DNA of 64,000 nt from Lunularia cruciata (lineage: Eukaryota > Streptophyta > Marchantiopsida > Lunulariales > Lunulariaceae): NCBI GenBank assembly GCA_948567375.1, contig OX419759.1, positions 28,063,493 through 28,127,492 of the forward strand. The letters are read 5' to 3'. Shown here in pieces: positions 9,991-21,082 of this stretch (position 1 is the first letter of the stretch; every line of letters starts with the position of its first letter). The position numbers were made by a program, and so were the translations under genes. Below the pieces are notes generated by a model, which saw only the letters and a program-made list of their open reading frames with translations, was not told the origin of the DNA and did no database searches.

Positions 9991-10830
9991 AATTCCAAAT
10001 ATACAAGAAGGAGAAGTTTTGGATTGATTTGTGCGAGGATTGAAGTCACAAACCAAATTGGAGGTGAACATGCAAGAACCACAAAATGTAGAAGAAGCCA
10101 TGCAATTGGCTGAGCGCTTTGATTTCTTGGTTGTGACAACTTGGTCTCGACCTCGACTTACACCAAGCTTACCAACACAATACGCATGGGTGGAAGAACC
10201 AGCACCATTGGAGATTGATGTTATCCAACGGTGGCCACTTGGTGCAATAGATAGAGAAAGACTACGACAAAATGGAGGTTGTTTTATTGTCACCAAGTTG
10301 GACATGGCATTGTTGAATGTCCATTCAAGAATGGACAACCTTGACAAGTTGCCCACATGGAGTTTGTGGAATCAAAGGATCAAGGAAACAAAGAATCCCA
10401 ATAGGAGATTTTGAGCCGCCTATTGGGAGCTTGATTAGTTCCAATAGGATTGAAGGGTCAACCTATGCAAGTTTGCTTCACTTGCAAGGTACAATATCAA
10501 ATTGGGGTTGTATGATTTTGGTTGATTCCGGAAGTTCAAAGAATTGCATGTCTATGCAAGTAGCAAAGGAATTGGGTATTCCTATCAAGCCAGTGATTGG
10601 AAGTAGTTTGATGATGGCGGATGGTAGAAAGGGTTCTACATTCCGCACCTAGCATCCTATTACCTTCAAGATTGGGAAGGAGGATTGGAGTGTTTGAGGT
10701 TTGTAGTGGCACCTCTACACTATGATATCATTTTGGGTCTACCTTGGCTTGAACGTCATAAGGTTCAATCAATTAGACCCGACGCCAAATTCAAGTACAA
10801 AACCAAGGTAGGAATTTCCAATTAGGTTGT
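9985..10830 (+). mobile_element. Decayed Ty3/gypsy gag-protease fragment, plus strand
   Basis: Plus-strand translation gives the end of a gag capsid (around F-V-R-G-L-K, then E-A-M-Q-L-A-E-R), a broken zinc knuckle near 10275-10320, and a protease with Asp-Ser-Gly at 10524-10532. The conserved protease tail (D-I-I-L-G-L-P-W-L) is at about 10727-10750. A TGA in the gag is probably a former CGA. Stops and frame changes are frequent. It meets the methyltransferase gypsy copy at about 10884. Confidence 0.8.
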
Positions 10831-10883
10831 ATGGCACCTTCTGAGTAAGACACCCAAGAATAGTCAGTCCCAAGATAGGAAGT

Positions 10884-13148
10884 TTTGGTATGGGATACTA
10901 GATAGTTTTGGTATAGGATACTAGACAAGGAGTTACGACATAGAGTTTTCCATGCTCTGTTGTTACACACTAAGTTGCTCTCTTTGGCAATGGTCTTTGG
11001 TTTGGCTAAGCATATTGAGCTCAACATGGTGGAAGAGAGAGTGGTGACGTCTAGATTTGGTAGGGAGACCTCATCCACAACTATGACTTCTTCTAGAAAG
11101 CAATAGAGTGCACCACATCTAGTTGGTTTTTGAGGACAAGGTGGATAACCTAGGTCTTATGGGGCAAGTAGAGGGCCTATTAGTTAGACCCTTACCTTCA
11201 TTTTTGGGTCAATAGAAGCCGATATGTAGTGTTGTTGCTTGTTGGACTTGTGGTGGACTTCATCACAAGAGAGAGTGCTCTCAAGGCAACAGAGATGGTA
11301 CCTCTTGTGCATCACAACGGACATAGAGGCAGTGTGAGCATTGGCATAGATTTGGTCACACTAATGACCTGTGCTTTGACCTACACCCGGAGTTATGGAG
11401 TGTTAGGGCTATTATGGCAGGTAGTAGAGGAGCTCCAGATCATGGTGGTAGAGGTGGTGGTAGAGGATCCACACCTAGTAGAAGTGCAATACCTACCCTT
11501 ACTTTTGATATTGCCATGGCTACTCGCATTGAGTAGTTGGAGCAGAGATTGACTAGCATGGCCATAGCTCAAAGGAGATCAAATTCGGGTGTTGAGGCTT
11601 CCACTTCACATGTTGGTGATAAAGATGCTTTGAACTTCATGTGCGGAGTAGCACAGGGAGATGCATCTACAACAATGACTTGGAGTGCAATATGTGCTCT
11701 AGAGCCTAGAGGAACATCAATGGAGTTGGACCCATAGAGAGGAGAGGTTGGGAGATAGGTCCGACTTCCCCAATCTTTCACTCTCTTTGAGGCCCTATAG
11801 ATGTCATCTATAGCTCCTCAACATCTTAGTGCAGGTGTGGTAGGTAGGGATGGGGTGCATGATGGACTACCTACTAGTCAGCCACCTGCTACTACACAAA
11901 TTGAGTCTAGAAAAATGTTAGGAGCGGCTCAACTAATTATGCATTATCCTTTATTTTTAGCCAATGACATGTGCACATTGGGAGTTGACCCAGCCCCAAT
12001 GTTCAGATTGGCTACCATTCTTTGTGAGAGTAGGGATGTTGTGGTTCTTACTACTAGAGCAAAGGTGGTTGATAGTGGAGCTGACTTGGTTGAGGAGCAT
12101 GGGATCCGCTCAAAAAACAATGGTTTATGGCAAGCAGCAATGGCTAGATTGGAGGAGTTTCCAACTAGACTGCCCTTTGAGTGAGTATGGTTTACACTTG
12201 GTGTTGCACTATTGGATAACAAAATGGGGATTTCTTTTGTGGTGGGACCTTCATGGAAGGTTTATACACCACATAGGGTCTTACTTGACTTTGGTGCGCA
12301 ACCTTTTATGTTGGGGAAGGTTGCAATTGTTGGTCTAGAGTAACGAAAGACCAATGTGAAGAGGTATCCATTTTAGATCTAGACATCTCTAGGTGGTGGT
12401 TTGACACAATATATCACACATGGGGAACATGTTGTCCAAGTTCAGCCTGGTCACCCAACTGATAGCTCGGTGGTGAGAGCTTAGGCTATTGTAACAAGTT
12501 GAGTCATATGATGTGCTAGTTGGGGGAGCAGTGTTATACCCCATGGGTTTCAAGATTGACTATTGGGAGGAGATAGCCTCCTATAGACTAGGTTGGTAGT
12601 CTGGTGAGGGACTAGTATGTCACCGACCAGTATGCTTTAGTAGTGGTAGTCTTGACTTACTACAATCCAGGACCATGGCGGCTTCAGTTTCAGCTTTTAG
12701 TGGTTCTATTACTTGGCCTGGTGAGTTATTGGAGAGGAACACCCATGCAAAGGATACTCCATTACCATAGGAGATCACTCAGATTTGGAGTACTAGTATG
12801 ATTGTTCCATCCACCTTGGATGTTCCTTTGTGGAGTTTAGAGGAGGCATTGCAGCAACATGCAAATCAATTTGTGCAACAAGCTTGGAGTGGAGCCTTTG
12901 TACCACCAAGAGACCAATGTGAGGATGAGCATTCAGAATCAATTACCTTGACACCTTTGGATACCATGCTCATTGCTTGGCAGTATCCAATAAAAGAAGT
13001 ATGTCTATTGGATTTGTTTGGTGGGATTAACATTGGACTAGTTATGGTATTACAGGTAGGTATACAAGTACAGAGTTACTTGTATGTGGAGAGAGATGAG
13101 ATTGTTAGGCGAGTCTCTCTCCATCATGTAGCACACTTGGCCTATCAC
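10884..13148 (+). mobile_element. Second, truncated and decayed copy of the methyltransferase gypsy element
   Basis: Closely similar to 930-3175 of the first element: the end of gag, both knuckles (now broken), the spacer, the protease region, and the start of the DNA methyltransferase including motif I (L-D-L-F-G-G-I-N-I-G) and Y-L-Y-V-E-R-D-E, ending after the sequence matching 3175. It then runs into an LTR of another family. Many TAGs sit where the first copy has CAG, for example at 11534, 11735 and in the stretch after 12470. The two copies share the TAGs matching 935 and 2405 but differ at 1928 and 3014. It shows that the methyltransferase module belongs to a family and is not a one-off capture. 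Confidence 0.9.
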
Positions 13149-13150
13149 TT

Positions 13151-13532
13151 AGGGGGAGGACATTTGCACATTTTCAAGGCCTAATTCATCTGTTTAGGCC
13201 TCCGAAATTGCCTTCAAAGATTTTAGACATATTTTGGTTCCTATTCTATTAGTAGAAGTCCCCTTTTGGTGATACCTTTTTCTGATCTGTGTTTAGTCTA
13301 TTATGTGTAACATCTTTCCAGATGTTACCAAACAAATTCTCACCTTTGAATCATATATCTAGCTATTGATTCAAAAGTTTTCAAGTCTATTTTAGTTTCT
13401 ACTATATTAGTAGAAGTACTCTTTTGGTGATACTTCTATCTGATCTATTTTGACCATCATGTATAAAATCATTCTAGATGTTACCAAACCAAATTTCACA
13501 TCTAGATTATATGGCTAGCTCTTGGTGTTACA
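13151..13532 (-). repeat. Truncated 3' LTR of the minus-strand gypsy element
   Basis: About 382 bp matching the first half of the 18324-19061 LTR in the same orientation. On the minus strand it begins TGTAACACCAAGAGCTAGCC at 13532 and stops at a G-rich junction near 13150, so roughly half the LTR is missing. Confidence 0.85.
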
Positions 13533-13549
13533 AACCTCCCTCCTTTTAA
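13533..13549 (-). promoter_or_regulatory. Polypurine tract
   Basis: On the minus strand this is a run of A and G (TTAAAAGGAGGGAGGTT) lying directly against the T-G of the 3' LTR, the standard site for plus-strand priming. Confidence 0.75.
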
Positions 13550-13667
13550 GACATAACATCTATGTTGTGTAGTTGTTGCTCAAACGCTTGCACCAACACT
13601 AGTGCATGTGTCAAATGTACAGTGTGCTCCTAGGTTGCTTCATAGAGGGGGTAACATTTCCACTATA

Positions 13668-14880
13668 CTAGATAGTCACCCGTGGATTGCAAGTAGCACA
13701 CATGCATTTTTGGAGACTATGCTCCACTTTATATTCCTCTATGCCATCAACGAGTGTCGGACAAGGTTGAATGTCTTGTGTGGAATGACATTGGCCTGAT
13801 TGGGGAGCATATTTGCATGGTAGGGAAACATGGAATACTGGATGGATCTTCATGTGTAGTGGTAGCTCAAGGTGATAGGCCACATTGCCAACTCAATGAA
13901 GAATTAAGAAAGACCCAATAAAGCGACTGAGCTTATGAGGTCCAACTAATGTGAGGATTGTTGTCAATAGCCACACTTGATCCCCAATATTGAACTCCAT
14001 GTGCCTATGGTGTGCATCAACATACTGCTTTTGTCAATTTTGCGCAATCTATAATCTGTGCTTGGCACTCTCCACACCTTGTTGGATTCTAGAAACAAAT
14101 GTGTTGACTACATTAACCTTGGTACCCATTGGACGGATCTTCATCAAGCTAGAAGGTGTGAAAGGATGCTCACCATACATGAGGAAGAATAGAGTGACCT
14201 GGGTGGATGCATTCACTAAATTGTTGTAAGCAAATTTCACCAATGGGAGTAGGGTGTCCTACCTCTCTTGCTCTTCTAAAGTGAAGTTGCGTAACATGTC
14301 TTCAATTGTGTGATTAGACCGCTCTATTTGTCTATCTGTTTATGGGTGGTAAGCTGTGGACATGGCCAACTTGGTTTTGAAGAAACCAAAAAGTGTTTAC
14401 CAAAACAAACTGGTGAATTGAGTGCCTATAACAATGATGAGTACTCTAGACAAGCCATGGTGAGAGAAGACTACATCTAAATATAATTGAGCTAGTTGTG
14501 GAGCAATCACATCTTCGGTGGTAGGGCGTACATGAATCATTTTGCTGAGCCGGTCCACAAAGATGACAATGGAGTCAAACCCTGAGGTGGTCTTGGGTAA
14601 TTCACAAACAAGATCTATATTCACTTGTTCCCAACGTTGGATAGGAGTGGGGAGAGGTTGAAGGAGCCCTATAAGAGCTTGATTAGAAGCTTTGTTCTAT
14701 TGACAAAGTAGGCAGTTGTGCACGTAGTCCATCACATTGTTGCTCATCTTGGTATTGGACTGCATCTAAGGTCTTGTCCACTCCGTCATGACCTTCAATG
14801 GCTGAATCATGATATTTTGCTAGAATGGTGGTGCGTAATCTTGGAACATTTGGGATCCATAATCTACCATCATGCAAGGT
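13668..14880 (-). pseudogene. Integrase region of the minus-strand gypsy element (broken)
   Basis: Minus-strand pieces show an integrase: the finger and linker at 14683-14877 (E-G-H-D-G-V-D-K-T), the core at 14397-14624 (D-L-V-C-E-L-P-K-T with D-S-I-V-I-F-V-D-R-L-S-K), and the later core at 14049-14243 (F-A-Y-N-N-L-V-N-A-S). The C-terminal region at 13668-13883 contains H-P-V-F-H-V-S-L, the usual sequence just before a chromodomain. Frameshifts separate the pieces. A chromodomain itself is not convincingly preserved. Confidence 0.8.
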
Positions 14881-14928
14881 GAGTCCTTAGGTGTTGGTGA
14901 TGCCTTTGGATGATTGCATTTCTATAAT

Positions 14929-16128
14929 CTATGTATCAATTTTTGTAGTAGTCAGAATCTTTGGCCAAAATTCAGGGTTAATCTTAATCTTTGCCACCAA
15001 GTTGTTTGCCATTGGCATGCGGGTGAATGCATCTACAAGTTGTTTCTTACCTTCCACATAGATGATTGTCATGTTGAAGCGTTGTCGCCACTCTGCCCAC
15101 CAAATTTGGCAACAAGATAGATCCTTTTGCATCTCTAGGTAGACTAGAGGTTTGTGGTATGTCTCTACTACAAATGCCTTTTTGCTCAAATAGTGCTTCC
15201 AATGCTTGGTTGCTAGAATGATGGCCAACTCTTTGCATTTTGTGGTGTGGTAGTTGCACTCTACAAGTAACAACTTTTGAGAGAAATATGCAATCAAATG
15301 TCATCCGTCATGCCACTCTTGTTGTAGGACTGCTCCTATTGCTACACCTGATGCATCTATAGCCAACTTGATTGGACGTTTTGGGTCATACCACTTCAAG
15401 ATTGGTGCATGTAGCAAGGCAACTTTCAATTCTTGAAATGCAAACTCTTGTGCGGTTCCTCATGTCTACTTCTTTCCCTTACCAAGCAGTGCCATTAAAG
15501 GCTATGCCACCTTAGAGAAGTCCCTTACAAATCTATGATAGAATCCTGTCAACCCCAAGAAGCTCTTGAGTTGAGTCTGATCTTCTAGGGCACTCCATTT
15601 TTGAATGACCTCTATTTTATACCTGGTTTGAAATGCAATTTTGTACACATCCTCTGCAATTCGGATTTGATTGTAATTGCTCTGCAAGTCCAATTTGGTG
15701 AAGTATCTTGCTCCATGGAGTTGATCAAACAGGTCATCCATGCAAGGTAAGGAGTATTTGTTCTTCACTATTTGTTGATTGAGACCTTGATAGTCAATGC
15801 ACATGCGCATTGTACCATCCTTCTTCTTCACAAACAAGATAGGGGCCCCATATGGTGATATGCTAGGTTGGATGAACCCTTTTTGCAACATCTCCTCAAT
15901 TTGAGTCTTACACTCCTCTAGCTCATGAGGTGATAGGCAATATTGGGCCTTAAAAGGAGGTGTCTTCCCCAAGAGTGTCTCAATTTTATGATCTACTTTC
16001 CTTTTTGGTGGTAATCCTAAGGGTAGATCATTGGGAAAGATATCTTGAAACTCATCCACCACATCCTTCAATTTCTCAAGAATTTGTCTATCAAGTTGTG
16101 CACTCTGGACTTCTCTTATTAGACCCAT
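14929..16128 (-). pseudogene. RT-RNase H of the minus-strand gypsy element, RT core deleted
   Basis: A 208-residue open stretch at 15502-16128 begins with the spacer and RT ([20 protein letters not shown]). It passes from F-Q-T-R-Y directly to the thumb motif ([12 protein letters not shown]) with the frame kept. The palm block that should hold F/Y-x-D-D, about 100 residues, is absent. RNase H continues at 14929-15304 with frameshifts. The deletion makes the element non-autonomous even before the other lesions. Confidence 0.85.
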
Positions 16129-16654
16129 GAAACATCTATTGATCTTACAAATAGTTGCCGTCCCTATGACATATAGAGGCAGTTCCTACTTGTGTGATTT
16201 TTCTTTAACCCTAATGATCAACCATTAGTGGGTTCTCACAACTTTCTTCCTCCAATCTACCATAAGGTTTAATGCTCCATCCATGGCATGCTTAAGATTG
16301 CATCATAACAAGCTAATTGTATCACTTGCCACTCAATTGCTTCCTAATATTTTCCTACAAAGAGTGTTACCTATCTAGGTAATAATTCAATCCTCTATGT
16401 TTGCCTATTAGGTAACTCTACTTCTTCACTCCCATCCCCTCTCTAGATCCATTCCAAATCTTATTGCACCAGAGCGAGATAAGAAATTCTCTATTGCTCC
16501 CAGATCTATTAATACTCTCACTTGATTGCCTTCTAGTACTCCATTCAAAACAATCAATTGTAAGGATGCCTTTTGGGATCTCTACGGTTAGTCTTCTTCC
16601 TTCCCTTGCTTCTTTGCTTCCTTATTAAGCCAATAAGGCCGTGTGGCCGTATAT

Positions 16655-17722
16655 TTATTGGCAATCTTTGTTTTCCAAAGTGATTTTCACCTCCTCCTCT
16701 TCAATGCAACTCTCCATGTTGTTCAAATATTGCTTGTACAAAAGCCAAGGGCCTCTAGGGAAACGAGTGCAACAATTGGTAGATATGTGCACAATACAGC
16801 CACAATTGTAACAACGGTTTTTTTTTACCTTGAGGTCCTTCTCCTCGTGGGACTTCATCTCTTTGTTCTTCTACCCGTCCATGCTCCTCTTGAAGCAATT
16901 GTGTTCCTTGATCTCAAAATCAAAGGTTATCCAATTCCAATGGTACTGGTTTACCCATGTGTGGTATTTTAGTCTAATGATGTTGAGGTGGAACTACTCC
17001 TTCACCTCCACCTAATGCTCCTTCTATCCTCTACGCACAAGCAATGGCTTCAAATACCGTGCAAGGATTTTGCACTATGACTTCTTGGCAAATCCGCTCC
17101 TTCAACTCCCATTTGAAATTGTTGAGAGCCTCTACTGGACTCATGTCGGTTATTGCAACTTGTAGATCCAAAAATGCCTCCATATACTCTTGTACGCTGT
17201 TCTTTTGTCTTAATCCTCATAGTCGGGTTCAGGCACGGAATCCACTGATTGGAAATTCTTCAGCAATCCTTCTTGCACTGTTGTCCACATGACCTCACTT
17301 CTCTATGTCAACATGGATTGTTCCCAACATCATACCATGTAAGGGCTTAATCATGCAAATAAGCCTGCAGCATGCTCCGTGATCTCTATTGAGAACAATT
17401 GGAAATATCAATTCATTCTTGAGGTCCAATTTTCCACTACTCCTATCATACGCTTCCCCTTGTAAGGCTTGATGTTGCAAGTCTTCTTCATTCGGAGTAG
17501 CAATGTGGCTTCATCATTGACAGTGTTTGTAGGCACATGTGCCTCTCCAAGTACTTCAGTTATAGGTATTGGGTTTTGAGACGGCTCTTCTTCTTGCATT
17601 GCTTGATCGTTCCTAAGGATCTGCACTTGACTTTGTAATGTCTCCATGGTCATCTTAATCTCTCAAAATTCATTCAACATCCCTTGCATTCCTTGCACTA
17701 GCTCTTGCAATTGCGGATCCAT
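16655..17722 (-). pseudogene. gag of the minus-strand gypsy element
   Basis: The likely start is the ATG at 17722-17720 (M-D-P-Q-L-Q-E-L-V-Q), followed by a Gln-rich coiled region and a capsid in several frames. A CCHC knuckle (C-Y-N-C-G-C-I-V-H-I-S-T-N-C) lies within 16655-16858. Stops and frameshifts throughout. About 600 bp of untranslated leader separates it from the LTR. Confidence 0.7.
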
Positions 17723-18310
17723 GGTTCTTGCAACACTCAATTGCTAATGTCTACTTCAATATAGAGTCAATATGATCACTCTAGAAGGCACACGCACTAT
17801 CAGAACTACCATTGGGACCTTAGAAGCTATCACTTGTTGATAATACTCCTCACCAAAATTCCTAACCACAAAATCTCTGAACATCACTTTTGGTCTCATT
17901 ACATAATGGATTTCTACTTGGGTGTTGAAAGGGAGAGGATTTGGGACATTCACATCCATATCATCATAATAGAATATAGATTGTCAAATCCCACTCTCTG
18001 TCATATATCACCATAGTAGAATCACCAATTTTGGTGAGCTCATCACCCTATCCATGAATCCGCACCAAAGTGATAAACTAGCAATACCCTCATTTGCTCA
18101 TGCTGGATGTACATAACCTTGATGTGGTATGGATTCAAGAATGGAAAACTAGGTACGGGAAATCGTCCTCTTGGTGCATCCATCCCATCTGCTCACTAAA
18201 GTCCTTCCTAAGTCTATCAATTACTCTATATTCACCACCTCAAATTACTCAACTTCAGCATTTTGTGCTCTTCCAAGAGAGGTGATCCACTCTCTTGGAC
18301 TAAAACACTC

Positions 18311-18322
18311 GCTTCGATACCA
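18311..18322 (-). promoter_or_regulatory. Primer binding site (initiator tRNA-Met type)
   Basis: Minus-strand TGGTATCGAAGC lies one base inside the 5' LTR. It resembles the common plant primer site TGGTATCAGAGC, complementary to the 3' end of initiator tRNA-Met, with small differences. Confidence 0.8.
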
Positions 18323-18323
18323 T

Positions 18324-19061
18324 TGTAATACTCCAAGGACAAGAGAAGAGAGAAAACACATATTTCACACTCAATCATCCGATGCCCCAAAGGAGCACAT
18401 TCTCTTTATTATATAGACAATGAGGATCTCATCCAAGGAAGCTCCACCATAGGATTAGGCACACAAATAGGTGACATGTTAGCAATCTCCACCCTTGGAT
18501 TACTTACTTGGATGGTTGACATGTCAGTCCTAGTCCTATCTAGTTGGTCAAACAAGCCTTGATTGGAGGAATCTTTTAGGGAATCTTCTTGTAGGAATTT
18601 CAAAATCACGTGACTAAGGTACCATTGGAAAGCTCCTGATGAGACAAAGCAAGAAGGAGGGAAGGCCAGCCTTTCCTTTGATTGGAGGGGGGATGTACAC
18701 ATTTTTTAAACCTGATTCATCCGTTTAGGCCTCCAAAATTACCTTTAAAGATTTCAGGCATATTTTGGTTCCTTCTCTATTAGTAGAAGTCCCCTTTTGG
18801 TGATACCTTTTTCTGATCTGTTTAGTCCATCATGTGTAACATACTTCCAGATATTACCAAACAAATTCTCACTTTTAAATCATATGTCTAGCTATTGGTT
18901 TTAAGGTTTTCAAGTCTATTTTGGTTTCCACCCTATAAGTAAAAGTACTCTTTTGGTGATACTTCTATCTGATCTATGTTGACCATCATGTATACCATCA
19001 TTCTAGATGTTACCAAACCAAATTTCACATCTAGATCATATAGCTAGCTCTTGATATTACA
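18324..19061 (-). repeat. 5' LTR (738 bp) of the minus-strand gypsy element
   Basis: On the minus strand it runs TGTAATATCAAGAGCTAGC to ...GGAGTATTACA, with TG...CA ends and short terminal inversion. It matches the solo LTRs at 19624-20353 and, less well, 26098-26649, and the truncated 3' LTR at 13151-13532. Confidence 0.92.
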
Positions 19062-19269
19062 AATATTGTCAAGAAGCCCTTTCTTCTTGTAAAAGTAACA
19101 AACTTAATAAAGAATGAGATATCTAAATTGTGCTTATATAATTGCATAAAGAAATTTATCTTGTAAAATTTGAGTAAATATTCTTATTTCAATGATTTTT
19201 GTGAACTATGGATATTCTTGTGCATTTATCTCATTGTGTTGAAAATAACTAAAGGTTTGGATGATCTAT

Positions 19270-20560
19270 TGGATTGAGCAAGCAATTATATCCAAACAAA
19301 TTTGGGTCTATTTAAGAAGGATTTTACTCTTTGGGTAGTTAGAAATAAACTCTTTGACAATGTGTAAATTCCACAATTGGTGGTAAAGGTAGTCTTATTT
19401 GTATCTGCAAACCAAACATTGACCTAATTATATCCAAAAAATCCAACCAAGAAATTGTAGGATTTATGCTTGGCTACTTGGTCTAGAATGGAGTTTGTGA
19501 ATGGTAGTAAGTGATGATCTTTCTTTGTAGTGGTATGGAGCTTCAAGAAGTCTTGGCAAAGATGAATCTACCAATCTTGTTCTTGGATACCACCATAATA
19601 GATGAGACCCACTTGCTACTAAGTGTAATACCAAGAGCTAGCCATATGATCTAGATGTGAAATTTGGTTTGGTAACATCTGGAATGATGTTATACATGAT
19701 GGTCAAAATAGATAAGATAGAAGTATCACCAAAAGAGTACTTCTACTAATAGGGCAAAAACCAAAATAGACTTGAGAACCTTAGAAGCAATAGCTAGACA
19801 CATGATTTAAAGGTGAGAATTGGTTTGGTAACATCTGGAAGGATATTACACATGATGGACTAAACAGATCAGAAAGAGGTATCACCAAAAGGGGACTTCT
19901 ACTAATAGAGTAGGAACCAAAATATGCTTGAAATCTTTGAAGGCAATTTCAGAGGCCTAAACAGATGAATTAGGCCTTGAAAATGTGTTAAACCCCCCCC
20001 CCCCAAACAGAGAAAATACTGGCATTCCATCCCCACTTCTTTGTCTCGTTGAGAGGTTTCCAATGGTACCTTACATGATTCTGATATTCCTACAAGAAAA
20101 TTCCCTAAAAGATTCCCTTTGGTCAAAGCTTGTTTGACCAACCATATAGGACCTAGACCAGACATGTAACCCATCCAAGTAAGTAATCCAAGGGTGGAGC
20201 TTGCTGACATGTCACCTATCTGTGTCCCTAATCCTATGGTGGAACTTCTTGGAGGAGATCCTCTTTGTCCATATAATAAAGAGAAGGTGCTCCTTTGGGG
20301 CATCGAATGTTTGAGTGTGCAATCTGTGTTTTCTCTCTTCTCGGAGTATTACACTAAGCATAATCAAAATTGTCCTTGCACTTAGGTACTTATTTATGTC
20401 ATCCTTAATGAGCAATCAGTATTTCAGATTGAGATGGTATTGTCTTTGCTTCACTAGTACCACATCATCCACCAGTCAACTCAATGCTATCCAATTTTTT
20501 GAGGTACTCATGGCATCCGTTCTATTTTCCAAGCAAAAACATCTTGGTATTTAGTGAATA
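19270..20560 (-). mobile_element. Older gypsy RT fragment, split by a solo LTR
   Basis: Minus-strand, frameshifted translation of about 19270-19623 gives recognisable gypsy RT (V-V-V-S-K-K, then T-K-K-D-H-Y, F-T-N-S-I-L-D-Q-V and G-F-S-G-Y-N-Q-V). Across the solo LTR, 20354-20440 gives the residues just upstream (I-K-D-D-I-N-K-Y-L-S). Removing the solo LTR and one target-site copy brings the two halves together. This is a different gypsy lineage from the element at 13149-19061. Confidence 0.65.
19624..20353 (+). repeat. Solo LTR (730 bp) with 5-bp target duplication
   Basis: Begins TGTAATACCAAGAGCTAGCC and ends GGAGTATTACA. It is flanked by CTAAG at 19619-19623 and again at 20354-20358. It is the same family as the LTR at 18324-19061 but in the opposite orientation, and carries a 14-base C run near 19990. 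A solo LTR arises by recombination between the two LTRs of a full element. Confidence 0.95.
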
Positions 20561-21082
20561 ACAAGTTATAGGTTTCATATTCCTATGTGCTCACAAATTT
20601 GGAGATCCTTAATGAACTTCATTTAGCAATTACCACTTCCTAATTGTTTAGATGGACTATTCCTTCCATGTGCTTACTTTACTCACTCCCAAAAGTGCCA
20701 AATTATCCTTTAGACTTTGGGTTGATTACTCCTTCCATCTCATGGCCAACCACTTCTTGGTTGAAAAATGATTAAATCCTTTGCCTATAAAATAGGGAAT
20801 GGGGAATGATCAATTTTGGTCAATTATTCCACTTTTTACAATGATGGTACTATCTTTAGTCCTGGAATGCAGATCAAATTTGCAATTGAGTGTTTGCTTT
20901 TACAATTTTCATAGCTTTGAGCCAACCCACATTCATCTTTGTTCCTTAGGCAATCAATCAAAATGGTATTTGTCCAAAAGCCAATGAGAAAAACCTTCAA
21001 AGCTATCCTTAGAAGTCCAATAGTAAATCATTAGTTAGTGTATTGTAGGAGAGAAGTAATTTAGAGCAAGCATTTAGGTTTC
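20561..21082. other. No gene recognised
   Basis: About 520 bp of AT-rich sequence without a convincing reading frame; it may contain further eroded gypsy sequence upstream of the RT fragment. Confidence 0.5.

Larger units (their letters stand above)
13149..19061 (-). mobile_element. Minus-strand Ty3/gypsy element with 5' LTR, PBS, PPT and truncated 3' LTR
   Basis: Read on the minus strand: 5' LTR (19061-18324), primer site (18322-18311), gag from an ATG at 17722, zinc knuckle, RT, RNase H, integrase, polypurine tract (about 13549-13533) and a 3' LTR cut short at about 13150. The interior is full of stops and frameshifts. The last 380 bp of the element matches the corresponding part of the 5' LTR, confirming the pairing. 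Its cut end abuts the second methyltransferase gypsy copy. Confidence 0.9.

Noticed and set aside
13602-13799. Plus-strand frames in 13.6-17.3 kb as separate genes
   Set aside because: They are opposite-strand shadows of the minus-strand gypsy polyprotein.
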